This document shows positions 25,906 to 35,745 of a DNA stretch of 43,891 nucleotides, piece after piece. Each line of letters starts with the position of its first letter. Position 1 is the stretch's first letter. Below the pieces are notes generated by a model. It searched no databases. It was not told the DNA's origin and worked only from the letters and a program-made list of their open reading frames with translations. The stretch is from PFJX01 sp038215555. Its GTDB lineage: Bacteria; Pseudomonadota; Gammaproteobacteria; Burkholderiales; Thiobacillaceae. Made by a program: the position numbers and the translations under genes. The stretch covers positions 1 to 43,891 of the forward strand of contig JBBQQT010000010.1 of assembly GCA_038215555.1 (NCBI GenBank). The letters run 5' to 3'.

Positions 25906-27280
25906 AATTCGCCCGATCCTGGTGGTGGAAGACGATCCGGCGTTACGTGAAGCGCTGACCGATACGCTTGAGATGGCCGGTTACCGCACCATTGCCGCGA
26001 GTGATGCGGAACACGCACTGACCCGCCTGGAAAGTAGCGCACCTGGCCTGATCCTGACCGACGTGCAAATGCCCGGCATGGATGGACACGCCCTGCTGCG
26101 CGCGCTGAAAGCCCGCCACCCGGAAATTCCGGTCATCCTGATGACCGCCTACGGCCAGATTGATCGCGCCGTGCAGGCCATGCGCGACGGCGCCGCGGAT
26201 TACCTGCCGAAACCGTTCGAGCCGGATAACCTGCTGGCAACCGTTGCGCGGCATTTTCGCCAGACCAGTGAATCGGCCACAGACAGCGAATCAACGGCCG
26301 CCAGCCTGATTGCGCAGGACCTGGCCAGCTTGGCTTTGCTCGAACTGGCCAGGCGAGTTTCGGCAAGCGATGCCTCGATTCTGCTGACCGGCGAATCCGG
26401 CGTCGGCAAAGAGGTTTACGCGCGCTACATCCATCAACACTCACACCGCGCCAAAGCCCCCTTCGTAGCACTGAATTGCGCCGCCATTCCGGAAAACCTG
26501 CTGGAGTCGGTTCTGTTTGGCCATGAAAAGGGCGCTTTTACCGGTGCCTCGACCGCTCAGCCGGGAAAATTCGAGCAAGCCAATGGCGGTATTCTGCTGC
26601 TCGATGAAGTGTCCGAAATGCCGCTCAACCTGCAAGCCAAGCTATTGCGCGTGCTGCAAGAGCGCGAAGTCGAGCGCGTCGGAGGGCGTACTTCGCTCGC
26701 GCTCGATGTTCGCGTCATCGCAGCAACCAATCGCGACCTGGCGAGTTGGGTGGCGGAGGGGCGCTTCCGCGACGACCTGTATTACCGACTCAATGTTTTT
26801 CCACTCGAAATCCCGCCGCTGCGCGAGCGACCAGGCGATATTCCAGCGCTCGCCAAGCATTTCCTGAAACGCCATGAAGCGATCGTCGGCAGAAGCGGTT
26901 TCACGCTGACTGGCGCGGCTTTGGCTGAATTGACGGGGTATGACTGGCCCGGTAACATCCGCGAGCTTGGAAATGTTGTGCAACGTGCCATGATTCTCGC
27001 GCCAGGCGCGGAAATTGGCCCGGAACACTTGATGTTGCCACGCAAGACTTCACCCAATACGACTAGCCATTTTTCGCGCGCATTGATCAGATCGCCAGAT
27101 AGCCCGGTTGAATCTGGACTGAAAGATGTCGAACGAGACACGATCCTGAATACTTTGCAGCGTATGCAGGGTTCTCGGCGCAGAACGGCGGAAGTATTGG
27201 CAATGAGTGAGCGCACATTGCGTCACAAATTGAAGCAGTATCGCGAGGCAGGCTTTCTGGATGGAGACGACCTCCTATAA
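25898..27280 (+). CDS. flrC: Sigma-54-dependent flagellar regulator FlrC/FleR-like
   Basis: A 460-residue NtrC-family activator. The receiver domain has E11, D12 and D13, phospho-acceptor D55 (LILTDVQMPG) and K105. The AAA+ domain has Walker A GESGVGKE (165-172), the sigma-54 contact GAFTGA (212-217) and Walker B GGILLLDE. The C-terminus has a Fis-type helix-turn-helix (RRRTAEVLAMSERTLRHKL). All parts needed to activate sigma-54 are present. It overlaps flrB by 8 bp and is followed by fliE after 21 bp. It likely turns on middle-class flagellar genes, probably including fliE onwards. Confidence 0.93.
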   Translation: MPEIRPILVVEDDPALREALTDTLEMAGYRTIAASDAEHALTRLESSAPGLILTDVQMPGMDGHALLRALKARHPEIPVILMTAYGQIDRAVQAMRDGAADYLPKPFEPDNLLATVARHFRQTSESATDSESTAASLIAQDLASLALLELARRVSASDASILLTGESGVGKEVYARYIHQHSHRAKAPFVALNCAAIPENLLESVLFGHEKGAFTGASTAQPGKFEQANGGILLLDEVSEMPLNLQAKLLRVLQEREVERVGGRTSLALDVRVIAATNRDLASWVAEGRFRDDLYYRLNVFPLEIPPLRERPGDIPALAKHFLKRHEAIVGRSGFTLTGAALAELTGYDWPGNIRELGNVVQRAMILAPGAEIGPEHLMLPRKTSPNTTSHFSRALIRSPDSPVESGLKDVERDTILNTLQRMQGSRRRTAEVLAMSERTLRHKLKQYREAGFLDGDDLL

Positions 27281-27301
27281 TCAGTCGCAGGAGGCAAGAC
27301 G

Positions 27302-27616
27302 ATGAGCAATATCGATTTGATGGTGAATCAGCTCCGTGCCGTAGCCGCACAGGCGGCCATCACGCCTACTTCGCAGCCCGATGAAGCCACCCCGCATGAC
27401 TTTTCCAGCATGCTCAAATCCGCCATTGATGAAGTCAACGGTGCCCAGATGGACGCCAGACAAATGTCGCGTCAATTTGAAACCGGTGACTCCGAAGCCA
27501 ACCTGCAAGACGTCGTCCTGTCGCTGCAGAAGGCCAGTTTGTCGTTTCAGACCATGGTGCAGGTACGCAACAAGCTGGTGAGCGCGTATCAAGAAGTCAT
27601 GAATATGCAGGTCTGA
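27302..27616 (+). CDS. fliE: Flagellar hook-basal body protein FliE
   Basis: A 104-residue basal-body protein that joins the MS ring to the rod. The C-terminal signature LQDVVLSLQKASLSFQTMVQVRNKLVSAYQEVMNMQV is characteristic and the length is normal. A strong AGGAGG at 27289-27294 lies seven bases before the ATG. It heads the fliEFGHI run. Confidence 0.96.
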   Translation: MSNIDLMVNQLRAVAAQAAITPTSQPDEATPHDFSSMLKSAIDEVNGAQMDARQMSRQFETGDSEANLQDVVLSLQKASLSFQTMVQVRNKLVSAYQEVMNMQV

Positions 27617-27633
27617 TCAGGCACGTTTGACGG

Positions 27634-29286
27634 ATGGCCGCTCAGCCTCAGCAGTTACTTTCCAACTTCGCCTTCCGCTTCAACGAGCTTCCCGCCTCCC
27701 GCAAAATGGGTCTGGCGGCGGCTCTGGCAGCGTCGATTGCGCTCATCGTTGGCCTCTTGCTCTGGTCGAGTACGCCAGAATACAAGGTCCTTTTTTCCAA
27801 TCTTTCGGAAAAGGACGCCGGTACCATCACCACCAGCCTGCAGCAAATGAACGCGCCTTACAAAACCGAGGCAGGCGGCACCCTGCTGGTGCCGGCGGAT
27901 CAGGTTTATGACCTGCGCTTCAAGTTGGCGGCGCAAGGCCTGCCGAAAGGTGGCGCGGTCGGCTTCGAGCTGATGGACTCACCCAGCCTGGGCATGACCC
28001 AGTTTCAGGAGCAGATCGCTTTTCAGCGTGGCATGGAGGGAGAACTGTCTCGCACCGTGCAAGCCCTGTCCCCCGTCGAATCGGCGCGCGTGCATCTGGC
28101 GATTCCGAAGCCATCCGTATTCATTCGCGACAAGCAGCAGCCCTCCGCTTCGGTGCTGGTCAATTTACATCCGGGGCGCGCACTCGACCCGGGTCAGGTT
28201 CAGTCCATCGTGCATCTGGTTTCCAGCAGCGTACCTGAGCTGTCGCCGAGCAATGTGACAGTGGTCGATCAGGCTGGCAACCTGCTGACCAACAAGGCCG
28301 ACAACGCATCGGCGCTCGGCCTCAATTCAAACCAACTCGATTACGTCCGCTCGATTGAGCGAAATTACGCACAAAGCATTGAAGCCATCGTGTCGCCGAT
28401 TGTGGGCGATGGCAATGTCAAAGCCGAAGTGCGTGCCGACCTTGATTTTTCGGTCTCCGAGGCGACCAGCGAATCCTATCGGCCAAATCCAACCCCGGAC
28501 GCCCAAGCCGTTCGCAGCCTGCAAACGGTGGAAGACATCAACCGGGCTGGCAACCAGGCGCAAGGCGTTCCCGGCGCGCTGACCAATCAACCGCCCGGCC
28601 CCGCCACCGCGCCGCTGAATGCTCCAGCCGGCGCCAATGCCGGGCCAAATACCGGTGCCGGCCAGGGCGAGGGCAGCAGTTCAAGCCGGAAAGAAAACAC
28701 CACCAATTTCGAACTCGACAAGACCATCCGCCATACCAAGGAACCGCTCGGCCGGATCAAGCGTTTATCAGTCGCCGTGGTCATCAACTACAAAAGCGGC
28801 GCCCTGGACGAAAACGGCGTTGCCACCAAACCTGTCCCGTTGCCGCCCGCCGAGCTGGAACAGATCAACAATTTGGTGAAGGAATCGATGGGCTACAGCC
28901 AGCAACGCGGCGATACCGTCAATGTGGTGAACGCCGCCTTCACCGAGAGCAAAGTCGACCAGGATATCCCGCTCTGGAAAGATCCAGACAACGTATCGAT
29001 GGCGAAATCGCTGCTGAAGAATCTGTTGATTTTCGGCCTCGCGTTCTACCTGGTATTCGGCGTGCTGCGGCCCATCCTGCGCGACATGGTCAAACCGCAT
29101 GCACCAGCGACGCGAGCCGAGGGCGAAGTCGGTGGAGGTGGTATTGCCGGCCAAGGCCAAGCTGGTGGCCATGCTCCGACGCCCGCCGATACCTATGCTG
29201 AAATCCTGACCAAAGTCCGCGAATTCTCGAAAGCCGATCCAAAGGTCACGGCGGACATCGTCAAGGAATGGATGATCAAGGAATGA
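27634..29286 (+). CDS. fliF: Flagellar MS-ring protein FliF
   Basis: A 550-residue membrane protein that forms the MS ring. It has an N-terminal membrane segment (about residues 28-47) and a second near 460-480 (SLLKNLLIFGLAFYLVFGVL). Between them lie the periplasmic ring-building motifs (GFELMDSPSLGMTQFQEQ, YQRGMEGELSRT-like, ARVHLAIPKPSVF). The cytoplasmic tail that binds FliG ends in KADPKVTADIVKEWM. A Pro/Ala/Gly-rich patch at about 315-350 is a usual low-complexity loop. The stop overlaps the fliG start. Confidence 0.97.
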   Translation: MAAQPQQLLSNFAFRFNELPASRKMGLAAALAASIALIVGLLLWSSTPEYKVLFSNLSEKDAGTITTSLQQMNAPYKTEAGGTLLVPADQVYDLRFKLAAQGLPKGGAVGFELMDSPSLGMTQFQEQIAFQRGMEGELSRTVQALSPVESARVHLAIPKPSVFIRDKQQPSASVLVNLHPGRALDPGQVQSIVHLVSSSVPELSPSNVTVVDQAGNLLTNKADNASALGLNSNQLDYVRSIERNYAQSIEAIVSPIVGDGNVKAEVRADLDFSVSEATSESYRPNPTPDAQAVRSLQTVEDINRAGNQAQGVPGALTNQPPGPATAPLNAPAGANAGPNTGAGQGEGSSSSRKENTTNFELDKTIRHTKEPLGRIKRLSVAVVINYKSGALDENGVATKPVPLPPAELEQINNLVKESMGYSQQRGDTVNVVNAAFTESKVDQDIPLWKDPDNVSMAKSLLKNLLIFGLAFYLVFGVLRPILRDMVKPHAPATRAEGEVGGGGIAGQGQAGGHAPTPADTYAEILTKVREFSKADPKVTADIVKEWMIKE

Positions 29287-30281
29287 GCGACGAAAGCGTT
29301 AACAAATGTGCCATTCTGATGCTCGCCCTGGGGCATGAAGAAGCGGCGGAAGTCTTTAAATATCTCGGCCCGAAGGAAGTGCAAAAGCTGGGCATGGCGA
29401 TGGCTTCCGTCGGCAACGTCAGCAAAGAACGAATTGAATCGGTCTTGCATGAGTTTCACTCGGAAACTGATGGTCGCATCAGTTTGGCCGACTCGGACGA
29501 TTACATCCGTTCGGTGCTGAAAAAGGCACTTGGCGACGACAAGGCAGCCCATCTGATCGATCGCATCCTGCAAGGCAACGACAGTGCCGGCATCGAAAGC
29601 CTGAAGTGGCTCGATTCGGCCAGCGTCGCCGAGATGATCCGCAATGAGCATCCGCAGATCATCGCCACCATCATGGTGCATCTGGAGCGCGATCACGCCA
29701 GCGAAATTCTCAACCTGTTGCCGGAACGCTTGCGCAACGATGTCATGGTCCGTATCGCGACGCTGGAAGGCGCCCAGCCCATGGCCATGCGCGAGCTGAA
29801 TGAAGTCCTCACCCAACTTCTGTCCGGCGGCGAGATCACCAAGAAGACGACGCTGGGTGGCGTCAAGGCGGCTGCGGATATCCTCAATTTCATGGGCGGC
29901 GCGATCGAAGCTTCGGTGCTGGCCAACATCCGCGAACACGACGCCGACCTGGCGCAAAAGATCCAGGATCAGATGTTTACCTTCGACAACATCCTCGCCC
30001 TCGATGACCGCTCGGTCCAGTTGCTGCTGCGCGAAGTGCAATCGGAAACGCTGATCGTCGCGCTCAAAGGCACCTCGCAAGAACTGCGTGATCTCATCTT
30101 CAAGAACATGTCCAGCCGCGCCGCTGAAGCGCTCAAGGAAGACCTGGAAGCGAAAGGCGCGGTCCGTTTGTCCGAAGTTGAAGCCGAACAGAAGGAAATC
30201 CTCAAGATCGTGCGCAAACTGGTCGACGAAGGCCAAATCGTGCTCGGCGGCAAAGGTGGCGACGAAGCGCTGGTCGGCTGA
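29283..30281 (+). CDS. fliG: Flagellar motor switch protein FliG
   Basis: A 332-residue switch protein linking the MS ring to the stator. Signatures are LGPKEVQKLGMAMASV, the EHPQIIATIMVHL middle domain, and the C-terminal torque region with FDNILALDDRSVQLLLREV. The ATG at 29283 overlaps the fliF stop (ATGA) and gives the usual MSDESVNK opening. An in-frame ATG at 29268 would add five residues. Confidence 0.96.
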   Translation: MSDESVNKCAILMLALGHEEAAEVFKYLGPKEVQKLGMAMASVGNVSKERIESVLHEFHSETDGRISLADSDDYIRSVLKKALGDDKAAHLIDRILQGNDSAGIESLKWLDSASVAEMIRNEHPQIIATIMVHLERDHASEILNLLPERLRNDVMVRIATLEGAQPMAMRELNEVLTQLLSGGEITKKTTLGGVKAAADILNFMGGAIEASVLANIREHDADLAQKIQDQMFTFDNILALDDRSVQLLLREVQSETLIVALKGTSQELRDLIFKNMSSRAAEALKEDLEAKGAVRLSEVEAEQKEILKIVRKLVDEGQIVLGGKGGDEALVG

Positions 30282-30324
30282 CGCCGTTTCCCCGTAGTGC
30301 GCCGCACTGCCCTATCATCCCAGC

Positions 30325-31026
30325 ATGTCCAAGGTCATCCCGAAAGAACAACTCACCGCTTACCAGCGCTGGGAGCTCGCCGCATTCGAAGAGAGTGACG
30401 CCTGGAGCACGCCGCATTCCATGCGCCCGCCCGCTGTCGAAGCGGAAGCCACCGCCACACCCTACCCAAAACCGGAAGATCGGGTGGTATTGCCTACGGC
30501 GGAAGATATTGAACGGCTGCACCAGGAAGCCTGGCAAGAAGGCTATCAACTGGGCCTGGAAGAAGGCCGCACGGCGGGTTTTGATACTGGCAAGGCAGAT
30601 AGCGAACGTTATATCCGCGAAATTCAATCACTCGCCAGCGCGCTCGAGGGCGAACTGGTGCGTCAGGATCAGGAAGTCGCGCGCGAAGTACTCGAACTTG
30701 CCCTGGTTTTGGCACGCCAAATTCTGCGCAGCGCGCTAGAGATCAAACCCGAACTGATCCTCGACGCAATCAGTGAAGCGCTGAAAACGCTACCCTCACT
30801 GAATGGTCATCACAAAATCATCACGCATCCGGATAGCGCCCAGATCGTGCGTGACTGGCTGGCACACGAGCATGGACATCTGTCCTGGAAGGTCAGCGAG
30901 GACGCGCAGCTTGAACCGGGCGGTTTCCGCTTCGAAAGCACTTACACCGAACTCGATGGCAGCATCCAGGCGCGCTGGCTTGAACTTACCCGTTGCCTCG
31001 GCTCGGACACCTCATGGCTGACCTGA
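30325..31026 (+). CDS. fliH: Flagellar export regulator FliH
   Basis: A 233-residue protein that binds and restrains the export ATPase FliI. It shows the family's GxxxG-like helical repeats (AWQEGYQLGLEEGRTAGFDTGKA, about 70-92). The C-terminal domain has LELALVLARQILRSALEIKPE and ends in GFRFES...LDGSIQARW. Its end overlaps fliI by 13 bp, which suits the obligate FliH-FliI complex. Confidence 0.92.
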   Translation: MSKVIPKEQLTAYQRWELAAFEESDAWSTPHSMRPPAVEAEATATPYPKPEDRVVLPTAEDIERLHQEAWQEGYQLGLEEGRTAGFDTGKADSERYIREIQSLASALEGELVRQDQEVAREVLELALVLARQILRSALEIKPELILDAISEALKTLPSLNGHHKIITHPDSAQIVRDWLAHEHGHLSWKVSEDAQLEPGGFRFESTYTELDGSIQARWLELTRCLGSDTSWLT

Positions 31027-32468
31027 CAACGCCTGATCGGTTGTCGGAAGAAACAAGTATTCGGTCGGAAAACCGCTCTGCGTCGCTGCTGACTTATCTG
31101 CGTGATTGCCAGGATGCGGCTGGACAGCTCAACCCTTGGTATGCCACCGGCCGCCTGACCCGGGTTGCCGGCCTGATCATGGAAGCCTCCGGTCTGAAGC
31201 TCGCCACCGGCTCGTCTTGCCGCATCAACATGGCCAGCGGCCAGCAAGTCGACGCCGAAGTGGTCGGCTTTTCCGGCGATCGCCTGTTTCTCATGCCTGC
31301 CACCGACATCTATGGCCTGGCGCCGGGCGCAACTGTCGAGATGGCGGCGAGTTGCGGCTTTGAACCGCCCCGCATCAACAAGCCCTACTACAAACGCCGT
31401 CGCATCGAAGACCGCATCCGTCAGGTTGCGGTCGGCGCCGAATTGCTTGGCCGCGTCATCGACGGCGCCGGGCGCCCGCTCGACCGTCTCGGCAATGTTG
31501 AAGCATCGCGTCGCGCACCGCTCTATTCACGCCCGATCAACCCGATGGAACGTGAGCCGATAAAACTCGTGCTCGATGTCGGCGTTCGCGCGATCAACGC
31601 CCTGCTCACCGTTGGGCGCGGCCAGCGCATGGGTTTGTTTGCCGGCAGCGGCGTCGGCAAATCAATGCTGCTCGGCATGATGGCGCGCTATACCGCCGCC
31701 GATGTCGTTGTCGTCGGCCTGATCGGCGAACGCGGTCGCGAGGTGAAAGACTTCATTGAGAACATCCTCGGCGAAGAAGGCCTGCGCCGCGCCGCCGTGG
31801 TCGCCGCCCCGGCCGACTCGCCGCCATTAATGCGGTTGCACGGCGCCGCCTATGCCACCGCCATTGCCGAGCATTTCCGAGATCAGGGGATGAACGTTTT
31901 GCTGATCATGGATTCGCTCACCCGCTACGCCCAGGCGCAACGAGAAATTGCGCTCGCGGTAGGCGAACCCCCCGCCACCAAAGGCTACCCGCCCTCGGTC
32001 TTCGCCAAATTGCCGCAACTGGTCGAACGCGCTGGCAACGGCCGTCAAGGTGGCGGCTCGATTACTGCGTTCTATACCGTGCTGATGGAAGGCGACGATC
32101 AACAAGACCCGGTCGCCGATGCCGCCCGCGCCATCCTCGATGGTCACATCGTGCTGTCGCGCCAATTGGCGGACCAGGGCCACTACCCGGCAATCGATAT
32201 CGAAGCTTCCATCTCGCGCGCCATTACCGAGTTGTTGCCGAAGGAAGAACTGGAACGCGTGCGCCGCTTCAAGGCGCTCTACGCCCGCTTTCAGCGCAGC
32301 CGAGACTTGATCACCATCGGCGCCTATGCCAAGGGCAATGACGCGCAACTGGACGAAGCGATCGCGCTTTTCCCGAAGATGGAGTCATTCCTGAAGCAGG
32401 ATTTTCTGGACAAGGAAAACGACCGCAACAGCCGCGATCAACTGGACGTCTTGTTGAAGGGAAAATAG
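31014..32468 (+). CDS. fliI: Flagellar export ATPase FliI
   Basis: A 484-residue F1-beta-like ATPase of the flagellar type III export apparatus. Walker A is AGSGVGKS (210-217). Other marks are GLIGERGREVKDFIE, VLLIMDSLTRYAQAQREIALAVGEPPATKGYPPSVF and the C-terminal EELERVRRFKALY...DLITIGAY. The ATG at 31014 gives MADLTTPDRL and lies inside the fliH 3' end. A start at 30993 would overlap more and is unlikely. The gene is intact. No fliJ follows; the next gene is the convergent nuoN. Confidence 0.96.
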   Translation: MADLTTPDRLSEETSIRSENRSASLLTYLRDCQDAAGQLNPWYATGRLTRVAGLIMEASGLKLATGSSCRINMASGQQVDAEVVGFSGDRLFLMPATDIYGLAPGATVEMAASCGFEPPRINKPYYKRRRIEDRIRQVAVGAELLGRVIDGAGRPLDRLGNVEASRRAPLYSRPINPMEREPIKLVLDVGVRAINALLTVGRGQRMGLFAGSGVGKSMLLGMMARYTAADVVVVGLIGERGREVKDFIENILGEEGLRRAAVVAAPADSPPLMRLHGAAYATAIAEHFRDQGMNVLLIMDSLTRYAQAQREIALAVGEPPATKGYPPSVFAKLPQLVERAGNGRQGGGSITAFYTVLMEGDDQQDPVADAARAILDGHIVLSRQLADQGHYPAIDIEASISRAITELLPKEELERVRRFKALYARFQRSRDLITIGAYAKGNDAQLDEAIALFPKMESFLKQDFLDKENDRNSRDQLDVLLKGK

Positions 32469-32582
32469 CGCAGCTGATGGGCTTTCTGCCTGGGAAAGCA
32501 CACCTGGGAGAACTCGCATCGTAAGCACCAGGCTGACGCAGGCGTTCCCACCGGCTACACGCATGCGAGCCATCCAACCTGG
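32469..32582. other. Convergent gap between fliI and nuoN
   Basis: These 114 bases join two unrelated operons. An inverted repeat pairs CTCGCAT (32513-32519) with ATGCGAG (32563-32569), and GCCTGG/CCAGGC-type pairs lie around it. There is no T-run, so no standard terminator. No coding frame for fliJ is present. Confidence 0.5.
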
Positions 32583-34040
32583 CTATTGCAACGTCATCTG
32601 CATCGCATAGGTACAAAGGGTAATCAACGGCTGCGGCAGGATACCCAGCAACATCACGGCGATGACGTTGATACTCAGCAGTGCCTGCACATCGGGGATC
32701 GCGGTGTAAATCGGAGCATCCACCTTGGGTGTATCGAAATACAGCACCTTGACCACTCGCAGGTAATAGAACGCACCGATCAGCGAGAACATCACCGCGA
32801 CCACAGCAAGCCAGACATAGCCGGCACCGACCAGGGATTGCAGGATCGACAACTTGGCGTAGAAGCCGACGAAAGGCGGCAGTCCCGCCATCGAGAACAT
32901 CAGGATCGCCATCATCGCGGCAAGCCATGGGTTGCGGCTGTTGAGGCCCCGGAAATCATCCAGGTTCTCGGCTTCCAGGCCGTTGCGGGAGAGGTAAACC
33001 ACCAGGCCGAAGCTGCCCAGGCTCATCAACACATAGGCGATGACGTAGAACATGCCTGCGGTATAGCCGGCAAAGGTGCCGGACATGATGCCGAGCAACA
33101 GGAAACCCATGTGCGAGATGGTGGAGTAAGCCAGCATGCGCTTGATGTTGGTCTGCATGATCGCGGCCAGGTTACCGATCGCCAGCGACAACACCGCCAT
33201 CACCGCCAACATGCCTTGCCAGTTATCCACTTCCGGATGCAGGCCGTTGACCAGCAAGCGGATGGTGAAGGCGAATGCGGCCAGCTTAGGCACCGAGCCG
33301 ATGAACAGGGTCACTGCCGATGGTGCGCCCTGATAGATATCAGGCACCCACATATGGAAGGGCGCAACACCAAGTTTGAAACCGAGACCGGCGACCAGGA
33401 ACACCAGGCCAAACACCAGCACCATGTCTTCTTCCACGCCAGCCTGCAGTACTTGTGCCATTGCCGGCAGTTCCAGCGTGCCGGTGACGCCATACAACAA
33501 GGACATGCCGTAAAGCAGGAAGCCGGATGCCAACGAGCCGAGGACGAAATACTTCATCGCGGCTTCAGTGGACTGGGCGGAATCGCGTTGCAGGGCAACC
33601 ATCGCGTAAAGGGACAACGAGAGCAATTCCAGGCCGATGTAGAGCGGCAGGAAATGGTTGGCTGAAATCATCACCATCATGCCAAGCAAGGCAAACAAGG
33701 CCAACACGAAGAATTCCACCTTGAACAGCCCGCGCTCGATCAGATAGGGCCGCGAGTAGATCACCACCGTCATGGTCGAAAAATAGGCCATCAGCTTGAG
33801 TACATCGGCCATCGGGTCATCGACAAATTGGCCGCTGAACGTAATCTGCACTTGCGGCACGCTGGTAAATACAGTGATCGCGGCAGTAACAACCAAGGTG
33901 AACAGGGTCAGCGGATAAGCCCAACCGCGATCCTTGTAGATAACGCCGATCAACAGAATGGCGCAGGTCATGCCGAGCAGGAAAATCTCCGGCAGGGCGG
34001 GTGTGAAGTCGGGAAGTGTGTGCAGGTTGGCGGTGTTCAT
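32583..34040 (-). CDS. nuoN: NADH-quinone oxidoreductase subunit N
   Basis: A 485-residue, antiporter-like membrane subunit of complex I, with about 14 membrane segments. Family marks are LGLELLSLSLYAMVAL-like, EAAMKYFVLGSLASGFLLYG, the proton-path lysines in LGFKLGVAPFHMWVPDIYQGAPS and KRMLAYSTISHMGFLLLG. The ATG at 34040 (MNTANLHTLPDFTPALPEIF) is the usual family start. A longer frame to 34094 would overlap nuoM. It is the last gene of the operon. Confidence 0.96.
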   Translation of the reverse strand: MNTANLHTLPDFTPALPEIFLLGMTCAILLIGVIYKDRGWAYPLTLFTLVVTAAITVFTSVPQVQITFSGQFVDDPMADVLKLMAYFSTMTVVIYSRPYLIERGLFKVEFFVLALFALLGMMVMISANHFLPLYIGLELLSLSLYAMVALQRDSAQSTEAAMKYFVLGSLASGFLLYGMSLLYGVTGTLELPAMAQVLQAGVEEDMVLVFGLVFLVAGLGFKLGVAPFHMWVPDIYQGAPSAVTLFIGSVPKLAAFAFTIRLLVNGLHPEVDNWQGMLAVMAVLSLAIGNLAAIMQTNIKRMLAYSTISHMGFLLLGIMSGTFAGYTAGMFYVIAYVLMSLGSFGLVVYLSRNGLEAENLDDFRGLNSRNPWLAAMMAILMFSMAGLPPFVGFYAKLSILQSLVGAGYVWLAVVAVMFSLIGAFYYLRVVKVLYFDTPKVDAPIYTAIPDVQALLSINVIAVMLLGILPQPLITLCTYAMQMTLQ

Positions 34041-34065
34041 GGCGCGCTCTTGATCATTGGGCCAT

Positions 34066-35571
34066 TCAATAGGCCAGCTTGCTGTGGGCGACATGCGCCA
34101 GCAGATTGTCTACCGAGGTATGCATCACCTCGGTGAACGGCAGCGGATACAGACCCATCCCCAGCACGCAGATGGCGAGCAGGCCGAGCACCACGAATTC
34201 ACGTGAATCGATATCTTTCATTTCCGCCACATGTTCATTGCCGACCGGGCCGAATACCACGCGCTTGTACATCCACAGCGTGTAGGCAGCGCCGAAGATC
34301 AAGGTGGTGGCCGCGAGGAAGGCCCACCAGAAATTCACCTGTACCGCGCCCAGAATGATCATGAACTCGCCGACGAAGCCTGAGGTGGCCGGCAAGCCGG
34401 CATTGGCCATCGCGAACAGCATGAAGAACGCAGCGAAACGCGGCATGGTATTCGCGACACCGCCGTAATCGGCGATCTGGCGCGAATGCACGCGGTCGTA
34501 CATGACGCCGACGCAGAGGAACATCGCGGCGGAGATGAATCCATGCGAAATCATCTGAATCAGACCACCTTCGATGCCGAGCGGATTGAACAGGAAGAAA
34601 CCGAGGGTAACGAAGCCCATGTGGGCGATCGATGAATAGGCGATCAGCTTCTTCATGTCGGACTGCACCAGCGCAACCAGGCCGATGTACACCACCGCGA
34701 TCAGCGACAGCGTGATGATGATGGTGGCGTATTCATGCGAGGCATCCGGCAGGATCGGCAGAATGAAACGCAGAAAGCCATAAGCGCCGACTTTCAGCGT
34801 GATTGCAGCCAGCACCACCGATCCGCCGGTTGGCGCTTCGACGTGCGCATCCGGCAACCAGGTATGTACCGGCCACATTGGCACTTTTACCGCGAAGGCG
34901 AAGAAGAATGCGATGAACAACAGGGTCTGCGCGAACATGGTCAATGGCACGCGATGCCAAACCAGAATTTCGAAGCTGCCACCACTCTGGAAATACAGAT
35001 AGATCAGCGACACCAGCATCAGCAAGGAACCAAGCAGGGTGTAGAGGAAGAACTTGATCGCGGCATACACCCGGTTCGGGCCGCCCCAAATGCCGATGAT
35101 CAAATAGAGCGGGATCAACATAGCTTCGAAGAAGACGTAGAACAACACGCCATCGAGCGACGCAAAAACGCCGTTGAGCAAGCCGGATTGAATCAGAAAC
35201 GCCGCCATATATTGGCCGGTTTTTTCCTTGATCACCGACCAGCCGGCAAGTACGACCAACACGGTGGTGAAACTGTTGAGCAAGATGAATGGCATCGAAA
35301 TGCCATCGACGCCGAGTCGGTAGTGGATGTTGAAAGCCGGCACCCATTGCGCGACTTCGACGAACTGCATCGCCGCCGTGGCGGAGTCAAAACCGGTCCA
35401 CAAAGGCAGCGTGACGACAAAGCCCAGTACCGCGCCAAGCAGCGCCAGGGTGCGCTGACCATCCGCGCTCTTGTCGTCCCCTCCGGTCATCAGGATGAGC
35501 ACGCCCGCCGCGATAGGCACCCAGATGGCGAGGCTGAGTAAACCTACGCCGAAGCCAATCCCTTCAATCAT
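34066..35571 (-). CDS. nuoM: NADH-quinone oxidoreductase subunit M
   Basis: A 501-residue proton-pumping membrane subunit. Visible marks are RLGVDGISMPFILLN, the essential glutamate in YVFFEAMLIPLYLIIG, KVPMWPVHTWLPDAHVEAPTGGSV with its lysine, and SDMKKLIAYSSIAHMGF. Length is normal. The ribosome site is weak. It follows nuoL after a gap of 174 bp that is mostly a palindromic insert, unlike the few-base gaps elsewhere in the operon. Confidence 0.96.
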   Translation of the reverse strand: MIEGIGFGVGLLSLAIWVPIAAGVLILMTGGDDKSADGQRTLALLGAVLGFVVTLPLWTGFDSATAAMQFVEVAQWVPAFNIHYRLGVDGISMPFILLNSFTTVLVVLAGWSVIKEKTGQYMAAFLIQSGLLNGVFASLDGVLFYVFFEAMLIPLYLIIGIWGGPNRVYAAIKFFLYTLLGSLLMLVSLIYLYFQSGGSFEILVWHRVPLTMFAQTLLFIAFFFAFAVKVPMWPVHTWLPDAHVEAPTGGSVVLAAITLKVGAYGFLRFILPILPDASHEYATIIITLSLIAVVYIGLVALVQSDMKKLIAYSSIAHMGFVTLGFFLFNPLGIEGGLIQMISHGFISAAMFLCVGVMYDRVHSRQIADYGGVANTMPRFAAFFMLFAMANAGLPATSGFVGEFMIILGAVQVNFWWAFLAATTLIFGAAYTLWMYKRVVFGPVGNEHVAEMKDIDSREFVVLGLLAICVLGMGLYPLPFTEVMHTSVDNLLAHVAHSKLAY

Positions 35572-35620
35572 GAGCTGCAGTCGCTTTCATTTTCAATTCA
35601 ACCATTTGGTTTTGACTAAG

Positions 35621-35745
35621 GGGCCTGTCCCTGATTAACCTGGACATTCTGGACTGCACTGGTGGGCGCGCTGCCACGTTGCCGGCGCCTTGCATCGCAT
35701 CCCACCAGTACACCCATAACTATCCAGATTATTCATGGACAGCCC
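35621..35745. mobile_element. MITE-like palindromic element between nuoL and nuoM
   Basis: A 125-bp non-coding element made of two long imperfect inverted arms (about 35621-35666 and 35701-35745) around a 34-base centre. The outer ends read GGGCCTGTCC and, on the other strand, GGGCTGTCC. The inner ends ACTGGTGGG match exactly. By eye about three quarters of the roughly 50 arm positions match. CTAAG flanks both sides as a direct repeat (35616-35620 and 35746-35750), which looks like a 5-bp target-site duplication. The nuoL stop codon lies in the right-hand copy. No transposase is in the window. Confidence 0.75.

Noticed and set aside
27198..27212. Possible sigma-54 promoter (TGGCA...GC) before fliE
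   Set aside because: The GG-N10-GC spacing fits, but the -12 side lacks TT and the site lies inside the helix-turn-helix codons of flrC, so the match is likely chance.
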